Shown piece by piece: positions 16,449 through 25,679 of a stretch of DNA of 64,000 nucleotides. How positions within the stretch are numbered: the first letter of the stretch is position 1; each line of letters begins with the position of its first letter. Source of the DNA: Vescimonas cirricatena (GTDB lineage: Bacteria > Bacillota > Clostridia > Oscillospirales > Oscillospiraceae); contig NZ_JAJEPW010000010.1 of NCBI RefSeq assembly GCF_020687045.1, positions 1 through 64,000 on the forward strand. The letters run 5' to 3'. The position numbers and the translations under genes are program-made. The notes below the pieces were generated by a model, which ran no database searches, was not told the DNA's origin, and worked only from the letters and a program-made list of their open reading frames with translations.

Positions 16449-17718
16449 CGGAAGCGCCTCCCTCTGTGTTCTCTGTGTGTATGTGGGCCCCCAGAAGGGC
16501 CAGGTCCCCGGGCAGGTCGCTGTAGCCCCGGCGGATGTGGTGGAGGTGCTCCACCGTGGTGACGCCGTGGGCCTGAAGCCCGGCGATCACAAGAGCGGCT
16601 CCGCCCCGAAGGTCCATGGCCCGGACCCGGGCGGCCTGGAGCCGGTCGACGCCGCAGACCACCGCCACCCGGCCCTCCAGCCGGATGTCGGCCCCCATGC
16701 GCACCAGCTCCGGCACATGGTGATAGCGGCTCTCGAAAATGTTTTCCACGAATACGGTGGTTCCGCTGCTGCGCAGCAGCGCGGACATGACCACCGCCTG
16801 GGCGTCGGTAGGGAAGCCCGGATACGGTGCGGTGCGAATGGGGCTGACGGCCCGCAGGCGTCCGTCGGACACCAGGCGGATGCCGTCCTCCTGACAGGAC
16901 AGGGTACACCCGGCCTGACGCAGGACGCCGGTGACGGTGGACAGGTGGCGGTAGTCGATGTCCCGGAGGAACACGTCTCCGCCGGTGGCGGCGGCTGCCG
17001 CCAGGTATGTAGCCGCCGCGATGCGGTCCCCTAAAATCCGGTGGCAGCAGCTGTGAAGGGGCTGCTCCGCGCCCTCCACTACCACGGTGGAGGTGCCTGC
17101 GCCGTGAACGCTGGCCCCCAGCTTCCGCAGGAAGGTCTGCAGGTCCACGATCTCCGGCTCCCGGGCGGCGTTGGAGATGGTGGTGACGCCCTTGGCACCG
17201 ATGGCGGCCAGCATGGCGTTTTCCGTGGCTCCCACGCTGGGGATGCTCAGGACGATCTCGGCCCCGGTGAGGCACGGGGCGGTGCAGTCCAGGCTGCCGC
17301 CCTCCTCCCGGATGCAGGCCCCCAGGGTCCGCAGGGCGGATAGGTGCAGGTCGATGGGCCGGGCCCCGATGGCGCAGCCGCCGGGGTACGACAGCTCCGC
17401 CTGGCCGCAGCGGGCCAGAATGGCCCCCAGAAACACCACGGACGAGCGCATGCGGCGCATGAGCCGGTCCGGAATGTCCCAGCGGGTCAGGGTGGAGGAA
17501 TCCACCTCCAGGTCCGGGCCGTTCCAGCGAACGGCGCAGCCCAGGTGCCGCAGGATGTCGATGGATGTGTCCACGTCCTCCAGATGGGGACAGCGCCGCA
17601 GAACACAGACGTCCCCGCTGAGAATACACGCTGCCAGAATGGGCAGCACACTGTTTTTTGCCCCCTGTACCGTCAGATCGCCGGACAGGCGGCGTCCCCC
17701 TTCTATCATCAGGCTCAT
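16381..17718 (-). CDS. murA: UDP-N-acetylglucosamine 1-carboxyvinyltransferase
   Basis: A 445-residue MurA, first committed step of peptidoglycan synthesis (transfer of enolpyruvate from PEP to UDP-GlcNAc). The catalytic Cys is present in PGGCAIGARPIDLHL (about 112-126), so fosfomycin sensitivity is expected from the family. The N-terminal GAKNSVLPILAA motif is intact. The C-terminus carries an extra polar tail of about 30 residues after GAHIHTEN that overlaps the ftsQ frame. The ribosome site is a G-rich AGGCGGGGG. Confidence 0.95.
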   Translation of the reverse strand: MSLMIEGGRRLSGDLTVQGAKNSVLPILAACILSGDVCVLRRCPHLEDVDTSIDILRHLGCAVRWNGPDLEVDSSTLTRWDIPDRLMRRMRSSVVFLGAILARCGQAELSYPGGCAIGARPIDLHLSALRTLGACIREEGGSLDCTAPCLTGAEIVLSIPSVGATENAMLAAIGAKGVTTISNAAREPEIVDLQTFLRKLGASVHGAGTSTVVVEGAEQPLHSCCHRILGDRIAAATYLAAAAATGGDVFLRDIDYRHLSTVTGVLRQAGCTLSCQEDGIRLVSDGRLRAVSPIRTAPYPGFPTDAQAVVMSALLRSSGTTVFVENIFESRYHHVPELVRMGADIRLEGRVAVVCGVDRLQAARVRAMDLRGGAALVIAGLQAHGVTTVEHLHHIRRGYSDLPGDLALLGAHIHTENTEGGASDDPTPQTQTQPPETAGQLCVSL

Positions 17719-17776
17719 ATGCCCCCGCCTTTCATAGCTTTTTCCCGCTATCCTATGCAGGGGGTGGGGCAGGGGG

Positions 17777-18895
17777 TTACTTGCGGATGCTCATGACGGT
17801 GTCATAGAGACGCTTTGTGGCGTCCCGGATGCCCAGCTCCGCCATGCCGCGGCTCATATCCGCCTGGCGCTGGGGGTCACGGAGAATACCGGAGGCGGCC
17901 CGGTACAGAGCCTCGCCGGAGGCGTCCGCCTCCAGCAGCACCACGGCTCCGCCGTGCTGCTCCAGGATGCGGGCGTTCTTCTCCTGGTGGTTGTTGGTGA
18001 CATAAGGAGAGGGGACCAGGATGGCCGGAGTGGCCAGAGCCGTGATCTCGCTGATGGTGGAGGCGCCGGCCCGGCAGATCACCAGGTCCGCCGCCCGCAT
18101 GACCGGGGCCATGTCGTAGATGTACTCCCGGACGTCCAGGACGGCCAGGTTCTCCAGGCCGTCCTGCCGCAGACGCTGGGTCATGGCGGGATAGCCGCTT
18201 TTGCCCACGCCGTGGATATGGTGGAAGGGCATACCCTCCGCCGCCTCCAGGCGGAAGAAATCCTCCATGTGGGCGTTCATGTGGCTGGCCCCCAGGCTGC
18301 CCCAGAAGGACACGATCAGGGGACGGCCGTCGGTGAGGCCCAGCTTTTCCCGGGCCTGGGAACGGGTCAGGTCAAAGAAGTCGCCCCGCACCGGGGTGCC
18401 GGTGACGACGATCTTGTCGGGATGGCGATAGTGCTGGCGGCACTCCTCAAAGCCCACCATGATGCGGTCGGCGCTGCCCTCCAGCATTTTGGTGGTGAGG
18501 CCGGGGACCATGTTGGACTCGTGGACTGCCGTGGGAATGCCCATACCGGCGGCGCACTTGACCACCGGATAGCTGGCATAGCCGCCGGTGCCCACCACCA
18601 GATCGGGGCGGAAGTCCCGGAGGATGGCCCGGACCCGGCTGTGGGATTTGGTCAGCATGGACAGGGAGTGCAGGTTGTGGGCCAGGCCGCCGTGGCCCAG
18701 GGAGCGCTGGAAGCCTCCCATGGGGATGCCCCGGAAGGCATAACCGGCCTTTTCCACCAGGTCCCGCTCCATGCCGTCGGGGGTGCCCACAAACAGCACC
18801 TGCACCTGGGGATCCTGCTTCTGCATATAGCCTGCCAGGGCCAGGGCGGGGTTCACATGGCCCGCCGTGCCGCCGCAGGTAAAAATCACTTTCAT
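17777..18895 (-). CDS. murG: UDP-GlcNAc:lipid I GlcNAc transferase MurG
   Basis: A 372-residue GT28 glycosyltransferase that makes lipid II on the cytoplasmic face of the membrane. The N-terminal glycine loop TCGGTAGHVNPALAL and VVGTGGYASYPV are present; the donor-binding region ICRAGASTISEI(T)AL lies near residue 265. The start at 18895 follows GGAGGC; the open frame continues upstream only as an image of ftsW. Confidence 0.95.
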   Translation of the reverse strand: MKVIFTCGGTAGHVNPALALAGYMQKQDPQVQVLFVGTPDGMERDLVEKAGYAFRGIPMGGFQRSLGHGGLAHNLHSLSMLTKSHSRVRAILRDFRPDLVVGTGGYASYPVVKCAAGMGIPTAVHESNMVPGLTTKMLEGSADRIMVGFEECRQHYRHPDKIVVTGTPVRGDFFDLTRSQAREKLGLTDGRPLIVSFWGSLGASHMNAHMEDFFRLEAAEGMPFHHIHGVGKSGYPAMTQRLRQDGLENLAVLDVREYIYDMAPVMRAADLVICRAGASTISEITALATPAILVPSPYVTNNHQEKNARILEQHGGAVVLLEADASGEALYRAASGILRDPQRQADMSRGMAELGIRDATKRLYDTVMSIRK

Positions 18896-18906
18896 GAGAG
18901 GGCCTC

Positions 18907-20133
18907 CTATCCGTTTTCCGGGGCAGGCATCTGCCGCGAGACGCTGAGTACAATGCCCATTTCCGCCAGCTGGCACAGCAGAGCCGTGCCGCCATAGCTG
19001 AAGAAGGGCAGGGAAATGCCGGTGGCGGGCACCAGGCCCGTGACCACGGCGATGTTCAGAAAGGTCTGGAGCCCGGTGAGGGTCATGAAGCCCACCACCA
19101 GCAGGGCACCGAACCGGTCCCGGGCGTGGAGGGCAATCCAGAAGCCCCGGAGGATCAGCAGGGCGAACACCAGCATGATGACGCAGGCTCCCACCAGACC
19201 CAGCTCCTCGCAGATCACGGCGAAGATGCAGTCGTTGTGCTCCTCGGGCAGGTACAGGAACTTCTGGCGGCCCTTGCCCAGGCCCACGCCCAGCAGGCCG
19301 CCGGAGCCGATGGCAATGAGGCACTGGGCGATCTGCCAGCCGTCGCCCCGATACCACTCGGCGTTGAAGGGGTCCCGCCAGGTGTTGATGCGGTTTTCCC
19401 CGTAGTGCAGGATGCCCTTTTGCACCAGGATCACATACAGGGTGCCCACCAGGCCTACGCCGCCGATGCCCAGGGGGATCAGCCAGCCCTTGATGCCGCC
19501 CACGATCATCAGCACGATGCCCGTGCAGACGATGAGGATGGTGCCGGACAGGTGGGGCTCCCGCATCATCAGAAGGGCGATGACGCCCAGAATCAGCACA
19601 TAGGGCCAGATGCCCTGGCTCCAGGTCTGCATTTTTTCGCGTTTTTTGGAAATGGTGGCGGAGAAATAGATGACCACGGCCATTTTGGCCAGCTCCGAGG
19701 GCTGGAACCGCAGGAAGGTGCCCCGGATGCCCAGCCAGCGAGTGGCGTTGTTTTCCGTGATGGCGATGGGGTTGCCGGGGACGATGACCAGCACCAGCAG
19801 CAGGATGGAGCCCCACAGCAGCAGACGGCCCACGCCCCGCAGGCGCTGATAGTTCATTTTGCTGAGGCCGAACATGGCGGCCAGGCCCAGCACGGCGAAA
19901 ATGCCCTGGCGGACGAAGTAGTACGCGCCGTTGCCGTTGTTTTCATAGTAGGCGGAGGGGAAGCTGGCGGACAGCACCATGACCATGCCCATAGCCGTCA
20001 GCAGCAGGGTCAGCAGCAGAAACGGCAGGTCCACAGGGCCCCGGGCCGCTTCCCTGGATTGCTCCATGGCCTCCCGGCGCTGCTGGGTGCTCCAGGTGCC
20101 TACCAGGCGTTTTTTACTCTTGGTGCGGGCCAT
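18907..20133 (-). CDS. ftsW: Lipid II polymerase FtsW/SpoVE family
   Basis: A 408-residue SEDS glycosyltransferase with about ten transmembrane segments after a basic cytosolic N-terminus. Family motifs include RWLGIRGTFLRFQPSELAK, MREPHLSGT and FFSYGGTALL. It polymerises lipid II in the septum with its partner class B PBP, which is encoded four genes upstream. Whether it serves vegetative division, spore cortex (SpoVE) or both cannot be told from sequence. Confidence 0.94.
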   Translation of the reverse strand: MARTKSKKRLVGTWSTQQRREAMEQSREAARGPVDLPFLLLTLLLTAMGMVMVLSASFPSAYYENNGNGAYYFVRQGIFAVLGLAAMFGLSKMNYQRLRGVGRLLLWGSILLLVLVIVPGNPIAITENNATRWLGIRGTFLRFQPSELAKMAVVIYFSATISKKREKMQTWSQGIWPYVLILGVIALLMMREPHLSGTILIVCTGIVLMIVGGIKGWLIPLGIGGVGLVGTLYVILVQKGILHYGENRINTWRDPFNAEWYRGDGWQIAQCLIAIGSGGLLGVGLGKGRQKFLYLPEEHNDCIFAVICEELGLVGACVIMLVFALLILRGFWIALHARDRFGALLVVGFMTLTGLQTFLNIAVVTGLVPATGISLPFFSYGGTALLCQLAEMGIVLSVSRQMPAPENG

Positions 20134-20163
20134 ACGGTTCCCTCCTTTCCAGCAGGTTTCAGG

Positions 20164-21156
20164 TTATGCGCCGAAGCGGTCCATGACGCCCAGATAGGCC
20201 AGGACGCAGAAAATGGTGCTGACGGCGGCGAACACCGCCACCACCTTGGTCTCCTTCCAGCCGCACATTTCGAAGTGGTGGTGGAGGGGGGCCATTTTGA
20301 AGATACGCTTGCCGTGGGTCAGCTTGAAATAGGTCACCTGGATGATATCGGACAGGGTCTCGCACAGGTAGACGAAGCCCACCAGCAGCAGGATCAGGGG
20401 CATGTCATAGGCAAAGGCCAGGGCCGCCACCGCGCCGCCCAGAAACAGGGAGCCGGTGTCGCCCATGAACACCTTGGCAGGATAGTGGTTATAGAACAGG
20501 AAGCCCAGCAGACCGCCCACCAGAGCCCCGGCGAACACGCCCAGCTGGCCGAAGCCCTGCCACAGGCCGCCCAGCACCGCGAAGAACACGGCCACAGGCA
20601 CCGTGACGCTGGAGGACAGGCCGTCCACGCCGTCGGTGATGTTCACGGCGTTGACGGTGCCGATGATGACGAAGGCGGCGAAGATCATATACACCACCCA
20701 CGGCAGCACCAGATGGGTGTTGAAGAAGGGGATATACAGGTTGGGACTCAGCATACCCTCGTAGCGCATCAGGCACAGGAAGGCCACGGCGGCCGCCAGC
20801 TGCAGCAGGAACTTCTGGGGAGCGGTGAGGCCGGTGTTCTGGTGGTGCTTCACCTTCTGATAGTCGTCGATATAGCCGATGACGCCGAACACCAGGGCGA
20901 ACACATAGACATACAGGTGGGTGAAGTTCCCCTCCAGCATGCCCTTCCAGCCCAGGATCAGAATGGCAATGCCGATGCCGATGATGAACATCAGGCCGCC
21001 CATGGTGGGGGTGCCCTGCTTGCCCTTGTGCCAGGTGGGGCCCACCTCTTTGATGCTCTGCCCGGCCTTCAGCCGGATCAGTGCGGGGATCAGCAGCTTG
21101 CCTGCTGCCAGGGTGATGACCAGGCTCACAACGCCTGCCAGAATGATTTCCATCAT
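20164..21156 (-). CDS. mraY: Phospho-MurNAc-pentapeptide translocase MraY
   Basis: A 330-residue polytopic enzyme that transfers phospho-MurNAc-pentapeptide to undecaprenyl phosphate (lipid I). Catalytic and signature motifs are present: GTPTMGGLMF, the aspartates of YIDDYQKV, NAVNITDGVDGL, GDTGSLFLGG and the C-terminal HHHFEMCGW. It starts at tandem ATGs (21156/21153) after GGAAGGAG. murD, which commonly follows mraY, is absent. Confidence 0.96.
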   Translation of the reverse strand: MMEIILAGVVSLVITLAAGKLLIPALIRLKAGQSIKEVGPTWHKGKQGTPTMGGLMFIIGIGIAILILGWKGMLEGNFTHLYVYVFALVFGVIGYIDDYQKVKHHQNTGLTAPQKFLLQLAAAVAFLCLMRYEGMLSPNLYIPFFNTHLVLPWVVYMIFAAFVIIGTVNAVNITDGVDGLSSSVTVPVAVFFAVLGGLWQGFGQLGVFAGALVGGLLGFLFYNHYPAKVFMGDTGSLFLGGAVAALAFAYDMPLILLLVGFVYLCETLSDIIQVTYFKLTHGKRIFKMAPLHHHFEMCGWKETKVVAVFAAVSTIFCVLAYLGVMDRFGA

Positions 21157-21189
21157 GTTCTCTCCTTCCCGTCCCGCAGGGGACGCGGG

Positions 21190-22617
21190 TCAGCTTCCGT
21201 TTATATATTCTGCAATGATCTGTCTTTCATCCATAGGCAGCCGGTGGCCGCCTGTCTCCTGGGTGGTTTCGTGGCCCTTGCCGCAGAGGATCACCGTGTC
21301 GCCGGGGCGGGCCAGGTCCAGAGCCCGGAAAATGGCCTCCCGGCGGTCCGGGATCACCAGATGGGGGCCGCTGAGCCCCGGGAGAATGTCCCGGATGATG
21401 GCCAGAGGGTCCTCGGTGCGGGGATTGTCGGAGGTGAGCACCGTCAGGTCGGCGTATTGCCCGGCGGCGGCCCCCATCAGGGGGCGCTTGCCCTTATCCC
21501 GGCAGCCGCCGCAGCCGAACACCGCGATGATGCGGCCCGGGGTCATAGGCCGGAGGGCCTCCAGGGCCTTGGCCAGGGCCTCCGGCGTGTGGGCAAAGTC
21601 GATGAAGATGCGGCAGCCCAGCCCCGGGGCCGATACCGGCTCCATGCGGCCGGGAACGGCGGGCACCTTGGCCAGAGCACCGGCGGCGTCCGGCAGGGAA
21701 ATGCCGGACAGGCGGGCCATGGACAGCGCTGCCAGGGCGTTGTACACGGTGAAAAGTCCGGGGATGGACACGGACACGGGACAGGAGACTTCGCCCTCCC
21801 GGGCGGTGAACCGGACGCCGGTAGGGGAGAGGTCCATGTCCTCTGCCAGCAGGCGGCCTCCGTGAAGCCCGTAGTCATATACGGGACAGGCGCAGTCCCG
21901 GAGAATGCGCTCCGTCCAGGGATCGTCGCGGTTTACCGCGGCGGCGCGGCACTGGCGGAACAGGGCCGCCTTGGCGGCGGCGTAGTCCTCCATGGCGCCG
22001 TGAAAGTCCAGGTGGTCCCGGCTGAGATTGGTGAAAGCGGCTATAGTATACGCCAAGCCGTGGACCCGGTCAAGTGCCAATGCGTGGGAGGAGACCTCCA
22101 TCACGGCGTGGGTGCAGCCGGAATCGGCCATCTGCCGCAGCAGGCTCTGCACCTCCCAGGACTCCGGGGTGGTGCGGCGGCTGGGCAGGACCGCGCCGCC
22201 TATGCGGCAGCCGTTGGTGCCCATCAGGCCCGTAGGGATGCCCAGGGCCTGAAACAGCCCCGCCGTCAGCCAGGCCACGGAGGTTTTGCCGTTGGTGCCG
22301 GTGACGCCGATCAGGGACAGCTCCCGGTCCGGGTGGCGGAAGAAATTTCCTGCCATAAGGGCTAAGGCCCTGCGGGGGTCCGGAACAAGGACATAGGGCA
22401 GCCCCTCCACCGGGTGGGCGGACACGGCGCATGCCGCGCCCCGCTGCCGGGCCTGGGCCGTGTAATCGTGGCCGTCGGCGTTGGCTCCGTGGATGGCCAC
22501 GAACACCTGGCCGGGCCGTATCGTGTGTGAATCATAGCCTGCGCCGGTGACGTCCCGGGGCAGGTCCGCCGAGGCGTACCGGATGGGTACGCCGGTCAGC
22601 AGGTCCCACAGATTCAC
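21190..22617 (-). CDS. murE: UDP-MurNAc-tripeptide ligase MurE
   Basis: A 475-residue Mur ligase with ATP loop GVTGTNGKTSVAWL (about 105-118), EVSSHALALDRV, and the DNPR motif (TSDNPRTEDP, about 400) that in MurE reads meso-diaminopimelate, so the peptidoglycan is probably meso-DAP type. It adds the third stem-peptide residue. It lies 21 bases after the PBP gene. Confidence 0.95.
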   Translation of the reverse strand: MNLWDLLTGVPIRYASADLPRDVTGAGYDSHTIRPGQVFVAIHGANADGHDYTAQARQRGAACAVSAHPVEGLPYVLVPDPRRALALMAGNFFRHPDRELSLIGVTGTNGKTSVAWLTAGLFQALGIPTGLMGTNGCRIGGAVLPSRRTTPESWEVQSLLRQMADSGCTHAVMEVSSHALALDRVHGLAYTIAAFTNLSRDHLDFHGAMEDYAAAKAALFRQCRAAAVNRDDPWTERILRDCACPVYDYGLHGGRLLAEDMDLSPTGVRFTAREGEVSCPVSVSIPGLFTVYNALAALSMARLSGISLPDAAGALAKVPAVPGRMEPVSAPGLGCRIFIDFAHTPEALAKALEALRPMTPGRIIAVFGCGGCRDKGKRPLMGAAAGQYADLTVLTSDNPRTEDPLAIIRDILPGLSGPHLVIPDRREAIFRALDLARPGDTVILCGKGHETTQETGGHRLPMDERQIIAEYINGS

Positions 22618-22638
22618 AAAAGGGCGCTCCTTTCCGCG

Positions 22639-24969
22639 TCAGTCTGTCATGTTGGCGTCGCCCAGCTGCACGGTGATCACCGTGCCGGCAGGCACCTGCT
22701 GCCCGGCCTCCAGGCTCTGGCTGAGGACCCGGATGTTGCCGGAGGTGGTCTGCGTGGCACCGCTGAACCGCACCAGGAGCCCGGCGTTGGTGGCGGCCAC
22801 GTTGGCCTCCGCCGCCGTCTTGCCCACCAGCTGGGGAACGGTGTACATGGTGTTGGGCTTTTCGGCCCCGGCGTAGAGGATGACGGTGGACTTGCCGGGG
22901 ATCACCGCGCCTCCGGCGGGGGTCTGGTCCGTGATGGTGTCGCCGGCGCCCACCACCTTGCAGGTGAAGCCCCGGGATTCCATGCGGCTCTTGGCGTCCT
23001 CCACGGAGCTGCCGATGACATAGGGAACGGTGGTATCCGCGCCCAGCAGCTCCTCGGCGCTGTAGGTGGGCTCAATGCCCAGATAGGGCAGGATATCCGC
23101 CATGATCTTGCTGTTGACGGGGGCCACCATGCTGCCGCCGGACACGGAGGTGCCGGCGCTGCGGCTGGGGGTGTCCATGGTCACCAGGATGATGACCTGG
23201 GGATCGTCCGCCGGGGCGAAACTGACAAAGGAGACCACCAGGTCGCCGGTCTGGCCCTTGTCGGCGGTGCCGGTTTTGCCGCCCACGCGGTAGCCCTTCA
23301 CCTGGCCGTTGCGGCCGGTGCCGTCGGACACCACGTATTCCAGGCATTCCCGGACGTGGGCGCTGGTTTCCTCGCTGACCACCTGGCGCACGGGGGTGTT
23401 GTCGTGCTGATAGGTGATGTTGCCGTCGCTGTCCACGATCTGCTCCACCAGATAGGGGGTGTGCAGATAGCCGCCGTTGACGCAGGCGGCCTGGGCCGCG
23501 ATCAGGGCCAGAGGCGTGACGTTGAAGTTCTGGCCGAAGGCGTAGCAGGCCAGGTCCAGCTGGGTGAAGTTCTCGGGGCTGGCGAAAACGCCGGTGGCCT
23601 CGCCGTCCAGGTCCACGCCGGTGCCGTTCATCAGGCCGAAGTCGTTCATGTATTCATAGAACTTCTCGTTGCCCAATTGCAGGCCGAAGGTGATGAAGGC
23701 GGGGTTGCAGGAGTGGGCCGCTGCCTCCTTCAGGGTCTGGGTGCCGTGGGTGCCGGTGCAGTGGATGGTGGCGTCGGACACGTGGATGCCGCCGGTGCAG
23801 GTGTAGGTGGTGTTCATATTGATGAGCCCCTCCTCCATGGCGGCGGACATGGTGAGGATCTTGAAGGTGGAGCCGGGCTCGTAGGTATCGTTCAGGGCCT
23901 TGTTGCGCCACTGCTTGAGCAGCTGGTCGGAGGTGTCAGTGAGGTTCTTCTTGAACAGGTCGTTCTGAACGGTGAAGGCGTCGTTGACATCGTAGGTGGG
24001 ATAGGACACCATGCCCAGGATGCCGCCGGTTTTCACGTCCATGACGATGCCGGTGGCGCCGTGCTCCGCGCCGTATTTGTCAGCCATCTCGCCCACATAT
24101 TTCTCCAGATAATACTGGACGTTGGCGTCCAGGGTCAGGACCAGGTCCTGGCCGTTTTCGGCGGCGAAATACTGCTCATACTCATAGGGCAGGGGATTGC
24201 CCCGCTCGTCCTTGGCGGTGACCACCAGGCCGGTCTGGCCCTGAAGGTACTTGTCGTAGCGGGATTCCAGGCCATACAGGCCGGTGTTGTCGGTGCCCAC
24301 AAAGCCCAGAACGTGGGAGGCCAGGGAGCCGTAGGGGTACACCCGTTTGGCGTCGGCCACCATGTAAACGCCGTGGACATCGGTGTCGTTGATGAGCTGG
24401 CGGATCTGGTCCGCCACGTCCTCGTCCACCTTCTTGGCCAGGACCTCATACTGGGAGTCCGTGCGGTCCATGCAGGAGCGGATGGTGTCCTGGGACACGC
24501 CCAGAATCCCGGAGAGACTGGCAGCCAGGGAATCATAGGTCCAGTGGACTTGGGATTCCTCGGACAGGGGCGTTTCCCCCTCCGCCAGGGAGGCATTCTT
24601 CTGACGGATCTCCGCCAGGCGCTCCTCCTCGGCGTCCAGCTGCTCCTTCAGGTCCTTGGGGGACAGGAACACCGTCTCCGTGGACACGGACACCGCCAGC
24701 TGGCTGCCGTTGCGGTCGTAGATGGTGCCCCGGAAGGCGGAGACCACCGTCTGGCGGGTCTGCTGGTCCAGGGCCCGGGTCTGCATCTCCTGGTGCCGGG
24801 TGATCTGGAGGTGGTACAGCTGGAAAAACAGGATCACGAACAGCAGGATGCCCATGACCAGCATCAGCCAGAAGGTGCGGCTGCGGACGGTGCGGGTGGC
24901 CTGCCGGGCATAAAATTCCGGTGAACGCTGCTTTTTTTCGCTGGGTTTTCTCTTTCTGGGTCTGAACAT
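22639..24969 (-). CDS. Class B penicillin-binding protein with two PASTA domains (SpoVD/PBP2b type)
   Basis: A 776-residue transpeptidase: basic N-terminus, one membrane anchor (about 32-50), dimerisation domain, transpeptidase domain with STFK (active Ser367), SCN near 430 and KTGT near 570, then two C-terminal PASTA domains (about 650-705 and 712-770). It cross-links septal peptidoglycan and is the expected partner of the FtsW encoded here. The family includes both vegetative PbpB and sporulation SpoVD; the two cannot be separated by reading. The start at 24969 follows AAGGAGC. Confidence 0.93.
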   Translation of the reverse strand: MFRPRKRKPSEKKQRSPEFYARQATRTVRSRTFWLMLVMGILLFVILFFQLYHLQITRHQEMQTRALDQQTRQTVVSAFRGTIYDRNGSQLAVSVSTETVFLSPKDLKEQLDAEEERLAEIRQKNASLAEGETPLSEESQVHWTYDSLAASLSGILGVSQDTIRSCMDRTDSQYEVLAKKVDEDVADQIRQLINDTDVHGVYMVADAKRVYPYGSLASHVLGFVGTDNTGLYGLESRYDKYLQGQTGLVVTAKDERGNPLPYEYEQYFAAENGQDLVLTLDANVQYYLEKYVGEMADKYGAEHGATGIVMDVKTGGILGMVSYPTYDVNDAFTVQNDLFKKNLTDTSDQLLKQWRNKALNDTYEPGSTFKILTMSAAMEEGLINMNTTYTCTGGIHVSDATIHCTGTHGTQTLKEAAAHSCNPAFITFGLQLGNEKFYEYMNDFGLMNGTGVDLDGEATGVFASPENFTQLDLACYAFGQNFNVTPLALIAAQAACVNGGYLHTPYLVEQIVDSDGNITYQHDNTPVRQVVSEETSAHVRECLEYVVSDGTGRNGQVKGYRVGGKTGTADKGQTGDLVVSFVSFAPADDPQVIILVTMDTPSRSAGTSVSGGSMVAPVNSKIMADILPYLGIEPTYSAEELLGADTTVPYVIGSSVEDAKSRMESRGFTCKVVGAGDTITDQTPAGGAVIPGKSTVILYAGAEKPNTMYTVPQLVGKTAAEANVAATNAGLLVRFSGATQTTSGNIRVLSQSLEAGQQVPAGTVITVQLGDANMTD

Positions 24970-25055
24970 GGGCTGCTCCTTTCGCCGGAATACCAAGGCA
25001 AGGAGCAAGAAGTATTCCTTCTCACTCCTTGCGCGTCTTAACTATATGGCGGCGC

Positions 25056-25628
25056 TCAGCGGAAATATTCCACCACTGCGTCCACGCCGTTCTTTACCCA
25101 GTTCCAGGCCTGGGCCAGGGGCCCCGTGGACTCGGGACGACAGATCTCGGCCATGTCCGCCCCGCCCAGCTCGATGTACTCAATCTGGTCGGTGGTGGGC
25201 TTGGTCATGCCCGCGGCCTGGGCCGCCGCCTTGACGGCGGACTGGTCAAAGGCCTTTTCGTATGCCACGCCCAGGGCCACGTTGTCCTCCTGGGCCTGCT
25301 GCAGCTGGGCCTGCTTGACGGTGACGTCGTGGCTGGCCTGCATCAGGCGGATATAGCCCATCATCAGCACCACGGCCATCATCAGCAGCACGGCCACACC
25401 GGCCAGCATAACCGGAGAGGCATGCTCCCGGGGACGGGCTGCCGGACGGCGGCGGGGCTCCTGCCGGGGACGCTCCCGGCGCTCCGGACGGCGCAGAGGC
25501 TCCTGGGGCTGTTCCTGGGGTTGGCGGACGGCATTGCCGTCGAACTCGCCCCAGTTCAGGGTATTCAGATCATAGGCAAGGCTGCCGAAAACCGGCTCGT
25601 TGTTCATCCTTCTCGTATTCTCCGCCAT
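25056..25628 (-). CDS. ftsL: FtsL-like cell division protein
   Basis: A 190-residue bitopic protein between rsmH and the PBP gene, the fixed position of ftsL. A long Arg/Pro/Gln-rich cytosolic region (about 35-68) precedes one transmembrane helix (about 72-94) and an extracellular helical heptad region (QLQQAQEDNVALGVAYEKAF). FtsL proteins are poorly conserved, so the call rests on layout and location. The ribosome site AAAGGAG is about 12 bases from the ATG. Confidence 0.8.
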   Translation of the reverse strand: MAENTRRMNNEPVFGSLAYDLNTLNWGEFDGNAVRQPQEQPQEPLRRPERRERPRQEPRRRPAARPREHASPVMLAGVAVLLMMAVVLMMGYIRLMQASHDVTVKQAQLQQAQEDNVALGVAYEKAFDQSAVKAAAQAAGMTKPTTDQIEYIELGGADMAEICRPESTGPLAQAWNWVKNGVDAVVEYFR

Positions 25629-25679
25629 GGTCGGGCAGCTCCTTTCGTATGTTGAAATCGTTTCCGAAAACAGGAAAAT

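Noticed and set aside
19126..22365. A plus-strand open frame of about 1,080 codons
   Set aside because: It is the complement of ftsW, mraY and murE, rich in His/Gln/Gly/Asp with no domain.
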